Under the pieces are notes generated by a model, which was given only the letters and a program-made list of their open reading frames with translations, did not search any database and was not told where the DNA came from. A stretch of 64,000 nt of DNA from an uncultured Nostocoides sp. (GTDB taxonomy: Bacteria > Actinomycetota > Actinomycetes > Actinomycetales > Dermatophilaceae), in the NCBI GenBank assembly GCA_937873315.1, contig CALMQX010000042.1, forward strand, positions 124,001 through 188,000. The letters run 5' to 3'. This document shows, piece after piece, positions 1-7,847 of this stretch (within the stretch, counting starts at the first letter, position 1; every line of letters starts with the position of its first letter). The position numbers and the translations under genes are program-made.

Positions 1-376
1 CCATCGTGGCCGCATTGGCGTCACCGCGACGCTTGGGCCCGAAGGCGACGTTCTCGGCGATGGTGAGATGCGGGAAGAGCGCATAGCTCTGGAAGACGGT
101 ATTGACCGGGCGCTCGTAGGCCCGAGACCCGGTCAGGTCGGTGTCCCCGATGAAGATCCGACCGCCCGTGGGTTGTTCGAGGCCAGCCACCATCCGAAGA
201 GTGGTGGTCTTGCCGCATCCCGAGGGACCGAGCAGCGCAAAGAATGAGCCGCGCGGCACCGTCAGACTGAGGTCATCGACCGCCGTGAACTCCGCGAAGG
301 ACTTGGTGACATTCTCCAGCCGCAGGTCACCCTTGGCGTCCCGGAAGCCGGAGACCTTGCCATCATTGCGCGCCAT
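1..376 (-). CDS. potA: Spermidine/putrescine ABC transporter ATP-binding protein PotA (3' end outside window)
   Basis: Translating the minus strand from the ATG at 376 gives about 125 residues of an ABC ATPase before the window edge. It has a Walker A motif GPSGCGKTTTLRM near residue 50 and a Q-loop VFQSYALFPHLT near residue 95. The style 'RPVNTVFQSYALFPH' is typical of the PotA/spermidine class. It would energise import of polyamines by binding ATP on the cytoplasmic face of the permeases. Its start overlaps the stop of potD (TGATG), so the two are probably translationally coupled. Permease genes potB and potC are expected beyond position 1. The signature motif, Walker B and the C-terminal TOBE domain are not visible. 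Confidence 0.9.
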   Translation of the reverse strand, partial: MARNDGKVSGFRDAKGDLRLENVTKSFAEFTAVDDLSLTVPRGSFFALLGPSGCGKTTTLRMVAGLEQPTGGRIFIGDTDLTGSRAYERPVNTVFQSYALFPHLTIAENVAFGPKRRGDANAATM

Positions 377-1620
377 CAGTTGCCCCTGACTTTCTCCCAG
401 AGTGCCGAGTAGTCCGCGTCCTCTTGCGGGGTCAATGCACGGAATCCCTGGATGTTGCTCTTGCTGATGAAGTCCGCCGTGGGGAAGATCAGCGGGCTCT
501 GGGCCAACTCGGGATCCTCCTTGGCCATGACCTCCTGAGCACCTTGGACCGGGCACACATAGTTGACCCACGCGGCCACCTGCGCGGCCACCACCGGGTC
601 GTAGTAGTAGTTCATCAACTCCTGCGCGTTGCGGCGGTGGGTCGAGGTGATCGGCACCATCATGTTGTCGCTCCACAGGGTGCCGCCGGACTCCGGGATG
701 ACGAACTGCCAATTGTCATTCTCGGTCTCAGCGCGCAGCACGAAGAGGTCACCCGACCAGACGATGCCAGCGATGGCGTTGCCGCTCTTGAGGTCCTCCA
801 GGTAGGAGTTGCCCTTGATCCGGCGGATCCACCCGTCGGCAACCCGCTTCTCGACCTCGGCGACCGCCTTCTCGAACTGCTCCTTGGTGAACTGCCCGGA
901 GATGTCGACGCCCTGCTGTTGCATGATCAGGCCGACGGTGTCGCGCATCTCGGACAGCACGACGATCTTGCCCTTGAGTTCGGGGATGGACCAGAGGTCG
1001 TCCAGAGACTTCAGCTCCTTACCCACCTTCTCCCGGTCGTAGCCGATCCCGGCGAAGCCGGATTGCCAGGTCATGGAGTACTGGCGGCCCGGGTCGAAGC
1101 TGACCTCCTTGAGCGCGTCAAGGATGTTGCTGCAGTTCGGCATTCGGATCAGTTCAAGGGGCTGAACCAGTTGGTCACGGATGACCCGACCGGCCATCCA
1201 GTCGGTCAGGGTGAAGATGTCACGGCTGATGTCTTGGCGAGCCTGCAACTGGGGTCGCACCTTGTTGACATACGAGTCGTTGTCCTCGATGTCGACCGAA
1301 TAGGTGGCCTTGATCCCGGTCTTCTTTTCGAAGCCTTCGAGCGAGGGGTACTTGCCCTTGATCTCCTCGTCCTCGTCGAGGTAGGCCGTCCAGTTGGCCC
1401 AGCGCACGACCCGATCGGTCGCGGAGACATCCTTGGGCAGCTCAACGGCTTGCGCACCCTTGGCCGGCGGTAGCGGCGGCGGGGCACAGGCAGCCAGCGC
1501 ACCGGCGGCACTCAGCCCGAGGCCACCGGTGAGCAGTGACCTACGGGAGAGCGCCGTTCGACGAGCGGCTTGGATCAGTTCGCGGACCATAGGGTCCGCT
1601 GGGAGTGGACGACGCGGCAT
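376..1620 (-). CDS. potD: Polyamine-binding lipoprotein of ABC transporter (PotD family)
   Basis: This 414-residue extracytoplasmic solute-binding protein captures spermidine/putrescine and delivers it to the PotABC importer. The N-terminus has a twin-arginine-like motif (SRRSLL, near residue 25), a hydrophobic stretch and a lipobox ending LAAC near residue 45. It is therefore probably exported and lipidated, possibly by the Tat route. The start ATG at 1620 follows a good Shine-Dalgarno (AAGGAG). The start region itself carries a copy of the GTATGCCG word, so the ATG lies inside that repeat. It lies downstream of the aldehyde dehydrogenase gene and overlaps potA, consistent with a polyamine uptake and catabolism locus. 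Exact substrate (putrescine, spermidine or both) is inferred. Confidence 0.88.
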   Translation of the reverse strand: MPRRPLPADPMVRELIQAARRTALSRRSLLTGGLGLSAAGALAACAPPPLPPAKGAQAVELPKDVSATDRVVRWANWTAYLDEDEEIKGKYPSLEGFEKKTGIKATYSVDIEDNDSYVNKVRPQLQARQDISRDIFTLTDWMAGRVIRDQLVQPLELIRMPNCSNILDALKEVSFDPGRQYSMTWQSGFAGIGYDREKVGKELKSLDDLWSIPELKGKIVVLSEMRDTVGLIMQQQGVDISGQFTKEQFEKAVAEVEKRVADGWIRRIKGNSYLEDLKSGNAIAGIVWSGDLFVLRAETENDNWQFVIPESGGTLWSDNMMVPITSTHRRNAQELMNYYYDPVVAAQVAAWVNYVCPVQGAQEVMAKEDPELAQSPLIFPTADFISKSNIQGFRALTPQEDADYSALWEKVRGN

Positions 1621-1663
1621 ACCCTGACTCCTTAGTGAACCGTGATGGCTCAGTTATTGATGC

Positions 1664-3103
1664 TCAACTATTGATATTGGCCATCACGTGCTTGATCCGG
1701 GTGTAGTCCTCGAAGCCGTACATCGACAGGTCCTTGCCGTAGCCCGACTTCTTGTAGCCGCCATGGGGCATCTCGGCGACCAGCGGAATGTGCGTATTGA
1801 TCCAGACACAACCGAAGTCCAGTTCCTTGCTCATGCGCATGGCCCGACCGAAGTCCTTGGTCCACACCGAGGAGGCCAGTGCGTAGTCGACCCCGTTGGC
1901 GAAGGAGAGCGCCTCGGCCTCATCGGTGAAGCGCTGCACGGTGATGACCGGGCCGAAGATCTCGTTCTGGATGGCCTCGTCATCCTGGCGCAGGCCGGCC
2001 AGCACGGTCGGTTCCAGGTAGAAACCGTCCAGGCCGCCGACCCGGTTGCCGCCTGCTGCGACGGTGGCGTGTGCAGGGATGCGCTCGATGAAGCCGGATA
2101 CGTGCTTGAGCTGGTTGGCATTGTTGACCGGGCCAAAGAGCGCGTCCGGGTCGTCCGGCAGGCCGACCGACACCGAGTTCTTCGCATATTCGGCGAGCGC
2201 CGCCACGAAGTCGTCGTACACGCCAGCACCGGCCAGGACGCGAGTCGCCGCGGTGCAGTCCTGCCCGGCGTTGAAATAGCCGGCAATGGCGATGCCCTCG
2301 ACGGCCGCCTCGATGTCGGCGTCATCGAAGACCACCACGGGTGCCTTGCCACCCAACTCGAGGTGGACGCGCTTGACGCTGCGGGCGGCGCTCTCAGCCA
2401 CGGCCGCACCGGCCCGCACGGAGCCGGTGATCGCCACCAGGCCCGGGGTCTTGTGCTCCACGAGCATGCGACCGGTCTCACGGTCACCCGTGACGACATT
2501 GAACGCCCCTGCCGGCAGGAACTCCGAGCAGACCTCGGCCAGCAGCAGCGTGGTCTCCGGCGTGGTGTCGGACGGCTTGAGAACGATGGTGTTGCCCGCC
2601 GCCAGCGCCGGGGCGATCTTCCAGACCGCCATCAGGAGGGGGTAGTTCCAGGGGGTGACCTGACCCACGACCCCGATCGGCTCGCGCCGGATCCAGCTGG
2701 TGTGGCCGGACATGTACTCACCGGCGGCTCGCCCCTCGAGCAGGCGCGCGGCCCCGGCGAAGAAGCGGATCTGATCGAGCATGGGAGGAATCTCCTCGCT
2801 CGTGGTCAGCGCCTGGATCTTGCCGGTGTTCTGCGACTCCAGCGCAATGAAGTCTCCCGCGCGGGCCTCGATGGCGTCCGCGATCTTCAGAAGTGCCTGC
2901 TGGCGCTCGCTGGGCGTCGTCCGCCCCCACTCACCGAAGGCCTTGTCGGCCGCGCCGTAGGCGGCGTCAACATCCTCTTGGCCACTCACCGGAGCGTCGG
3001 CAACGACCTGTCCGGTAGACGGGTTGACGATCTGTGAGGTGCTCTCGGTTCGAGCATCGGCGTAGCTCCCGCCGATGAAGTTGCGCAGCTGTCGGGTGCT
3101 CAT
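1664..3103 (-). CDS. patD: Gamma-aminobutyraldehyde dehydrogenase-like aldehyde dehydrogenase
   Basis: A full-length 479-residue NAD(P)-dependent aldehyde dehydrogenase. Visible features are TPWNYPLLMAVWK near residue 150, the glutamate motif LELGGKAP near 250 and the catalytic cysteine in GQDCTAATR near 285. The family oxidises 4-aminobutanal, made from putrescine, to 4-aminobutyrate (GABA). It sits between PotD/PotA and, divergently, an Lrp regulator with an aminotransferase. Together these give a plausible putrescine to aminobutanal to GABA route. The gene is 43 bases upstream of potD on the same strand, so it probably heads the patD-potD-potA operon. Other aminoaldehyde or betaine-aldehyde substrates are possible. 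Confidence 0.85.
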   Translation of the reverse strand: MSTRQLRNFIGGSYADARTESTSQIVNPSTGQVVADAPVSGQEDVDAAYGAADKAFGEWGRTTPSERQQALLKIADAIEARAGDFIALESQNTGKIQALTTSEEIPPMLDQIRFFAGAARLLEGRAAGEYMSGHTSWIRREPIGVVGQVTPWNYPLLMAVWKIAPALAAGNTIVLKPSDTTPETTLLLAEVCSEFLPAGAFNVVTGDRETGRMLVEHKTPGLVAITGSVRAGAAVAESAARSVKRVHLELGGKAPVVVFDDADIEAAVEGIAIAGYFNAGQDCTAATRVLAGAGVYDDFVAALAEYAKNSVSVGLPDDPDALFGPVNNANQLKHVSGFIERIPAHATVAAGGNRVGGLDGFYLEPTVLAGLRQDDEAIQNEIFGPVITVQRFTDEAEALSFANGVDYALASSVWTKDFGRAMRMSKELDFGCVWINTHIPLVAEMPHGGYKKSGYGKDLSMYGFEDYTRIKHVMANINS

Positions 3104-3289
3104 TGTCCAATCACTCCCACGAGTCGGGTCGGGTCACACCTTGGTGTGCCCGAACTCTAAACGACCGTCACCGGATTTTGCCAGGATCCGTCCCGAAAAG
3201 GTGAGGAAACGGACGGAAGCCGGCCCGCAGCATACGGATTCCGTCGATTCGGCCTTGCCAACCTCGCCAATCACAGACACGATGGGCGG
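3104..3289. promoter_or_regulatory. Divergent promoter region between patD and the Lrp-type regulator
   Basis: About 185 bases separate the divergent starts of the aldehyde dehydrogenase (minus) and the Lrp/AsnC regulator (plus). It must hold both promoters, and Lrp-type proteins commonly act on such adjoining regions. I could not identify a convincing -10/-35 pair or palindromic Lrp site by eye. Confidence 0.4.
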
Positions 3290-3775
3290 GTGAGCCGCGT
3301 ATCCCGTACCCATCGCACGGGCGCCGAGACCCGGCTCGATGACACCGCCAAGCGGATCATTGAGTTGCTGCAGGTCGACGGACGCCAGTCGTATGCCGCC
3401 ATCGCCAAGGATGTCGGCCTCTCCGAGGCAGCCGTGCGCCAACGCGTTCAACGGCTGCTCGACGCCGAGGTGATGCAGATCGTGGCGGTCACCGACCCAC
3501 TGCAGGTGGGCTTCCGGCGTCAGGCCATGATCGGCATCCGGGTCGAGGGCGATCTGCTGAGCGTCGGCGATGTCCTGACCGGGATGCCGGAGGTCGCCTA
3601 TGTGGTGACCACCGCGGGGAGTTTCGACATTCTCGCCGAAGTGGTCTGTGAGGACGATGACCAGCTCCTCGACCTGCTGACCAGCCGGATCCGCACGATC
3701 TCGGGGGTCTCCTCAACCGAAACATTCGTCTACCTGCGACTCAACAAGCAGCACTACAACTGGGGGACCCGATGA
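3290..3775 (+). CDS. Lrp/AsnC family transcriptional regulator
   Basis: A 161-residue protein with an N-terminal helix-turn-helix (IIELLQVDGRQSYAAIAKD through VRQRVQRLL, residues about 22-60). A C-terminal RAM/effector domain follows (residues about 75-150), where a small ligand such as an amino acid or amine would bind. The start is a GTG at 3290. It overlaps the following aminotransferase gene by 4 bases (ATGA at 3772), so the two are co-transcribed. By position it is the local controller of the polyamine catabolic genes on both sides; this is inference from context. Confidence 0.85.
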   Translation: MSRVSRTHRTGAETRLDDTAKRIIELLQVDGRQSYAAIAKDVGLSEAAVRQRVQRLLDAEVMQIVAVTDPLQVGFRRQAMIGIRVEGDLLSVGDVLTGMPEVAYVVTTAGSFDILAEVVCEDDDQLLDLLTSRIRTISGVSSTETFVYLRLNKQHYNWGTR

Positions 3776-5211
3776 GCATCTATCCCAACGAGGTCTGGGA
3801 GCCAAGCTCGGACCGGCATACCCGCACGGGCAAGTTGTACTCGGATGCGGCCCGTGACCACCTGTGGATGCACTTCACACGGCATTCGGTCTTCGAGGGG
3901 CACGAGGCCGGCGGGCTGGGGCATTCGGTCCCGATCATCACCCGCGGTGAGGGTTGGAAGATCTGGGATGACCGCGGTAATGAGTACATCGACGGGCTCT
4001 CCGGACTCTTCGTGACCAATGTCGGACATAGCCGGACCGAGATCGCGGACGCTATCGCTGCGCAGGCCCGAGAGTTGGCCTTCTTCCCGCTGTGGTCCTA
4101 TGCGCACCCGAGGGCGATCGAGCTGGCGGAACGGCTCGCCCACCACGCGCCGGGTGATCTCAACCGGGTCTTCTTCACCACCGGTGGCGGTGAGGCCGTG
4201 GAGACCGCGTGGAAACTGGCCAAGCAGTACTTCAAGCTCACCGGCAAGCCCACCAAGCACAAGGTGATTTCGAGGTCGATCGCGTACCACGGCACGCCTC
4301 AAGGCGCCCTCTCGATCACCGGAATCCCAGCCGCCAAAGAGGTCTTCGAGCCGCTGGTGCCTGGGGCGCACAAGGTCCCCAACACCAATATCTATCGGGC
4401 ACCCGAGTACCTGCGCGATGACGAGAAGGCCTTCGGACGCTGGGCCGCGGATCGGATCGCCGAGGCGATCGAGTTCGAGGGTCCCGACACCGTCGCTGCA
4501 GTCTTCCTCGAGCCGGTGCAGAACTCCGGTGGGTGCTTCCCTCCCCCGGCCGGATACTTCGACCGGGTCCGCGAGATCTGCGACGAATACGACGTACTGC
4601 TCGTGTCCGACGAGACCATCTGTGCCTTCGGGCGGATCGGGTCGATGTTCGCCTGTGACGACTTGGGCTATGTCCCGGACATCATCACCACCGCGAAGGG
4701 GGTGACCTCGGGCTATGCCCCGCTGGGGCTGATGATCGCCAGTGACCGGCTCTTCGAACCCTTCCGGTCGGGCATGACGTACTTCCCGCACGGGTACACC
4801 TGGGGCGGGCACCCGGTGTCCTGCGCCGCCGCGATGGCGAACTTGGACATCTTCGCCCGCGAGGGACTCAATGACCACGTCAAGGCCAATGCACCGGTCT
4901 TCAGGGCGACCTTGGACCGTCTGCTCGACCTCCCGTTGGTCGGCGATGTCCGGGGGGCCGGGTACTTCTATGGCATCGAATTGGTCAAAGACAAGTCCAC
5001 TCGGGAGACCTTCGACGACGACGAGTCCGAGCGCCTGCTGCGCGGATTCCTCTCCAAGGCGCTCTTTGACGCGGGCCTGTACTGCCGAGCCGATGACCGT
5101 GGCGATCCGGTCGTTCAGCTGGCGCCTCCGTTGACCATGGGGCCAGCCGAATTCGACGAGATCGAGCGCCGGCTTCGTGGCGTGCTCACCGAGGCCGAGA
5201 ACCACCTGTGA
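3772..5211 (+). CDS. Class-III PLP-dependent aminotransferase (putrescine/omega-amino acid type)
   Basis: A complete 479-residue class-III (omega) aminotransferase. The PLP-binding lysine lies in TTAKGVTSGYAPLG near residue 305. The aspartate of SDETICAFGR lies near 282, and the cofactor phosphate loop TGGGEAVETAWKL is near 138. This subfamily moves amino groups from putrescine, beta-alanine or similar amines to pyruvate or oxoglutarate. Alongside the aminobutyraldehyde dehydrogenase it would supply 4-aminobutanal from putrescine. Its start overlaps the regulator's stop (ATGA), and its stop overlaps the next ORF (GTGA), giving a three-gene operon. The substrate is inferred from neighbours. 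Confidence 0.85.
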   Translation: MSIYPNEVWEPSSDRHTRTGKLYSDAARDHLWMHFTRHSVFEGHEAGGLGHSVPIITRGEGWKIWDDRGNEYIDGLSGLFVTNVGHSRTEIADAIAAQARELAFFPLWSYAHPRAIELAERLAHHAPGDLNRVFFTTGGGEAVETAWKLAKQYFKLTGKPTKHKVISRSIAYHGTPQGALSITGIPAAKEVFEPLVPGAHKVPNTNIYRAPEYLRDDEKAFGRWAADRIAEAIEFEGPDTVAAVFLEPVQNSGGCFPPPAGYFDRVREICDEYDVLLVSDETICAFGRIGSMFACDDLGYVPDIITTAKGVTSGYAPLGLMIASDRLFEPFRSGMTYFPHGYTWGGHPVSCAAAMANLDIFAREGLNDHVKANAPVFRATLDRLLDLPLVGDVRGAGYFYGIELVKDKSTRETFDDDESERLLRGFLSKALFDAGLYCRADDRGDPVVQLAPPLTMGPAEFDEIERRLRGVLTEAENHL

Positions 5212-6635
5212 CCACCGGGACGACCGCGCTGTGGTCCCCCCCGCCTCTGGATTTCGGGGTCACCCCGAAAAACCCAGTTCTGCAGACAAGCAAAGTCGAC
5301 AGTTCTCGGGATTTCGGGGTGACCCCGAAATCCCCGGTGCCGCAGCGCGCGGATGTCGTCATCGTGGGCGGTGGATTCACCGGGCTGTGGACCGCGTACT
5401 ACCTCCTGCGGACCCGACCCGATCTCCAGGTTGTGGTGCTTGAGGCCGAGCACGTCGGCTTCGGCGCCAGCGGCCGAAATGGCGGGTGGGCGTCGGCCCT
5501 GTGGCCGGTTTCCCCCGACCGCATCGCCGCCGCGCACGGGCGCTCCGCGGCCTTGGCCATGTTGGCCGAATTGCGGCATACCGTCGATGAAGTCGGTGAG
5601 GTATGCCGCCACGAGGGCATCGACGCTGGCTTCCACAAAGGCGGCACCCTCGTCGTCGCGCGCGGCCCCGCTCAGGAAGCCCGCGCCCGCGCGTATGCCG
5701 GACACGGCGCCTCCTGGGAGAACGACACCATCTGGTTGGGGCCGGAGCAAACCTTCGAGCGCCTCCCAGGGGCAGGGCCGCTGAATGGGGCGACCTTCAC
5801 GCCCCATTGCGCGCGCATTCACCCACGACGACTTGTTGACGGTCTTGCCGAGGCCGTCGTTCGCCTCGGCGGCATCGTGATCGAGGGCGCGCGGGTTCAA
5901 GACATCCAACCCGGCACGGTGACCACCAACTCCGGAGACACCATCCGCGCCCAATCCATCGTGCGCGCCACCGAAGCCTGGACCCCGAGACTGCCCAGCT
6001 CCCGACGAGCGATCGCACCGGTGTACTCCCTCATGGTGGCCACCGAACCGCTCGCGGATGAGCATTGGTCCCGGATCGGGTTGGCCGATAACGAAGTCTT
6101 CAGCGATCACGGGCACGTGATCATCTACGGCCAGCGAACGGTTGACGGTCGCATTGCCTTCGGCGGCCGGGGTGCGCCTTATCACTACGCCTCGGACATC
6201 AAGGCGTCCTATGACCACGAAGAGCAGGTCTTCAGCAGACTCCGCGAGGAACTACACCGCCTCTTGCCCGCGCTCGGAGACGTCCGCTTCACCCATGCCT
6301 GGGGTGGGCCCCTGGGTATTGCCCGGGACTGGCATCCGTCCGTGGGATATGACCCCAGCAACGGACTTGGCTGGGCTGGGGGCTATGTGGGCGACGGTGT
6401 GGCCGCCACCAACCTCGCCGGTCGAACGTTGGCCGCCCTCATCACCGGCAAGGATGACCCAATCACGGTCCTGCCCTGGGTGGGCCACCGATCCCCCTCG
6501 TGGGAGCCGGAGCCGATGCGCTGGCTGGGCGTGAATGCCGGCCTGCGGCTCGCGGAGTGGGCCGACGCCGAGGAACGTCGCAGCCGGCGGCCGGCGCGCA
6601 TCGGCCCGCTGGTCGATCGCTTCACCGGGCACTAG
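5208..6635 (+). CDS. FAD-dependent oxidoreductase (DAO family, gamma-glutamylputrescine oxidase-like)
   Basis: A 475-residue amine/amino-acid oxidase-type flavoprotein. The dinucleotide-binding motif VVIVGGGFTGLWTAYYL lies at about residues 50-66. ASGRNGGWASALWP follows near 90, and the C-terminal FAD contact GWAGGYVGDGVAATN is near 400. Relatives such as PuuB and DadA oxidise amines to aldehydes or ketones. Context suggests a polyamine-derived substrate. The start is uncertain. GTG at 5208 overlaps the previous stop (GTGA) but places a double palindromic repeat (5249-5334) inside the coding region as about 29 odd residues. An in-frame GTG at 5337 gives MPQRADVVIVGGG, which looks like a native N-terminus and leaves the repeat intergenic. 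Neither start has a clear ribosome binding site. Confidence 0.82.
   Translation: MTTGTTALWSPPPLDFGVTPKNPVLQTSKVDSSRDFGVTPKSPVPQRADVVIVGGGFTGLWTAYYLLRTRPDLQVVVLEAEHVGFGASGRNGGWASALWPVSPDRIAAAHGRSAALAMLAELRHTVDEVGEVCRHEGIDAGFHKGGTLVVARGPAQEARARAYAGHGASWENDTIWLGPEQTFERLPGAGPLNGATFTPHCARIHPRRLVDGLAEAVVRLGGIVIEGARVQDIQPGTVTTNSGDTIRAQSIVRATEAWTPRLPSSRRAIAPVYSLMVATEPLADEHWSRIGLADNEVFSDHGHVIIYGQRTVDGRIAFGGRGAPYHYASDIKASYDHEEQVFSRLREELHRLLPALGDVRFTHAWGGPLGIARDWHPSVGYDPSNGLGWAGGYVGDGVAATNLAGRTLAALITGKDDPITVLPWVGHRSPSWEPEPMRWLGVNAGLRLAEWADAEERRSRRPARIGPLVDRFTGH
5249..5334. repeat. Double palindromic repeat element
   Basis: Two copies of the palindrome TTTCGGGGT-N-ACCCCGAAA (5252-5270 and 5312-5330) sit in direct orientation, 60 bases apart. 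The second extends to 13-base arms (5308-5334). The spacer carries the short direct repeat CAGTTCT twice. The shape is like a REP/BIME-type or other mobile palindromic element. If the upstream GTG of the oxidoreductase is used, the element is translated in frame, giving two DFGVTPK peptides. No second copy occurs in this window. Confidence 0.75.
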
Positions 6636-6656
6636 AGCGCGCGGCCACGATCTACA

Positions 6657-7823
6657 GTGACGCCCATGACGCCCATGACGCCCATGACGGCAGCAGGCGG
6701 CGCCAGCCGAAGGGAGGTCACCTCCGAGGCCGAACTCGCTGAGATCCTCGCCGCGGACGGGCCACTGGCTCACCGCCGCATCCAGGGCTTGGACCTGCGC
6801 GAACACGCACCCGCCCTGCGCACGCGCGCCGACCTGGATGGCTTGGTGGTCCTCGGAGGCACCGTCCCCGAGGACCTGGCCGCTCACCTGCGAGCCGCTG
6901 GCGCCCTGGTCTTCCCGACCGACCCGAGCGTGCCCGTCGACCCCTACCGAGCACGCCTGTATCGGCCCGAAGAGCTCTATGTGGGGCTCACCAGCGGCGG
7001 CTACCAGGCCACCCCGGATGCCCGCGCTTACGCCTGGTCCCGGGATGCGCGCCTGGCCCACGACGTTCACGTCACCATGCTGCGCGCCATTCACGACGAC
7101 TCCATGGGCGACGCCCTGGACGAGGTGCTTGAGGGCCGATCGACGGTGGGCGTGATGGGTGGCCACGCCCTGGCTCGCGGGACGCCGGCGTATGCCGCCG
7201 CGGCCGCGCTGGGAGTCGGACTCGCCGGAGCGGGTCACACAGTACTCACCGGCGGCGGCCCTGGCGCCATGGAGGCGGCCAGCCTGGGCGCCTGGCTGCG
7301 CGACCCCAACGACCTGCCCGAAGCGCTCGCCGAACTCGCGGCCGAACCGGGGTTCGCCCAGGACCCGACGGCCTGGGCCACCGTGGCCATGCGCCTGCGC
7401 ATTCGCCTGCGTGCCCGATACTTCCCCCGGGTGGACCACGATGCCCCGCCCCGGGCGATCGGCATACCGACCTGGTTCTATGGCCACGAGCCCCCGCAGG
7501 TGTTCTGCGATGGCATTGCCAAGTACTTCTCCAACGCGCTGCGTGAGGATGGGCTGATCCGGCGGTGCCACGCCGGTGTGGTGGTCTTGCCCGGCGCCGC
7601 CGGCACCGTGCAGGAGATCTTCCAGGCGATCACTCCCATGTACTACGCACCGCAGTCGGCCACCGCGGATCAGATTCCTCCGTTAGTCCTGGTCGGTCGG
7701 CAGCATTGGTCGATAGCGGTCCCCGTGTGGCGGGCGATCCAGGCCATTGCCCAGGAACGACCCATGGCGCACCGTATCCATCTGGTCGACGATGTCGAGG
7801 ACGCGTTGGCGGTCTTGGCGTAG
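6657..7823 (+). CDS. LOG-family Rossmann-fold nucleotide-binding protein
   Basis: A 388-residue protein related to the LOG/lysine-decarboxylase-like family, often cytokinin riboside monophosphate hydrolases. It has TGGGPGAMEAAS near residue 200 and PGAAGTVQEIFQAI near 320. These correspond to the PGGxGTxxE motif with GG changed to GA. It is much longer than the typical 190-residue LOG and has an N-terminal extension of about 160 residues, so the substrate is not safely predicted. The first codons lie in a 9-base tandem repeat giving GTG at 6657 and ATGs at 6666, 6675 and 6684, so the true start is ambiguous. Confidence 0.75.
   Translation: MTPMTPMTPMTAAGGASRREVTSEAELAEILAADGPLAHRRIQGLDLREHAPALRTRADLDGLVVLGGTVPEDLAAHLRAAGALVFPTDPSVPVDPYRARLYRPEELYVGLTSGGYQATPDARAYAWSRDARLAHDVHVTMLRAIHDDSMGDALDEVLEGRSTVGVMGGHALARGTPAYAAAAALGVGLAGAGHTVLTGGGPGAMEAASLGAWLRDPNDLPEALAELAAEPGFAQDPTAWATVAMRLRIRLRARYFPRVDHDAPPRAIGIPTWFYGHEPPQVFCDGIAKYFSNALREDGLIRRCHAGVVVLPGAAGTVQEIFQAITPMYYAPQSATADQIPPLVLVGRQHWSIAVPVWRAIQAIAQERPMAHRIHLVDDVEDALAVLA
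6661..6690 (+). repeat. Tandem CCCATGACG repeat at a translation start
   Basis: The 9-base unit CCCATGACG is repeated three times, preceded by a related unit with GTG. Each unit supplies an in-frame start codon for the LOG-family gene. A 9-base unit keeps the frame on slippage. Confidence 0.8.
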
Positions 7824-7847
7824 TCGGCAGGCGCAGATGCCAGGGCG

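Noticed and set aside
3754..5205. 483-residue minus-strand frame opposite the aminotransferase
   Set aside because: No motifs, and it exactly mirrors a complete class-III aminotransferase.
5249..5334. Insertion sequence ends
   Set aside because: The two palindromes are in direct orientation 60 bases apart with no transposase between or beside them.
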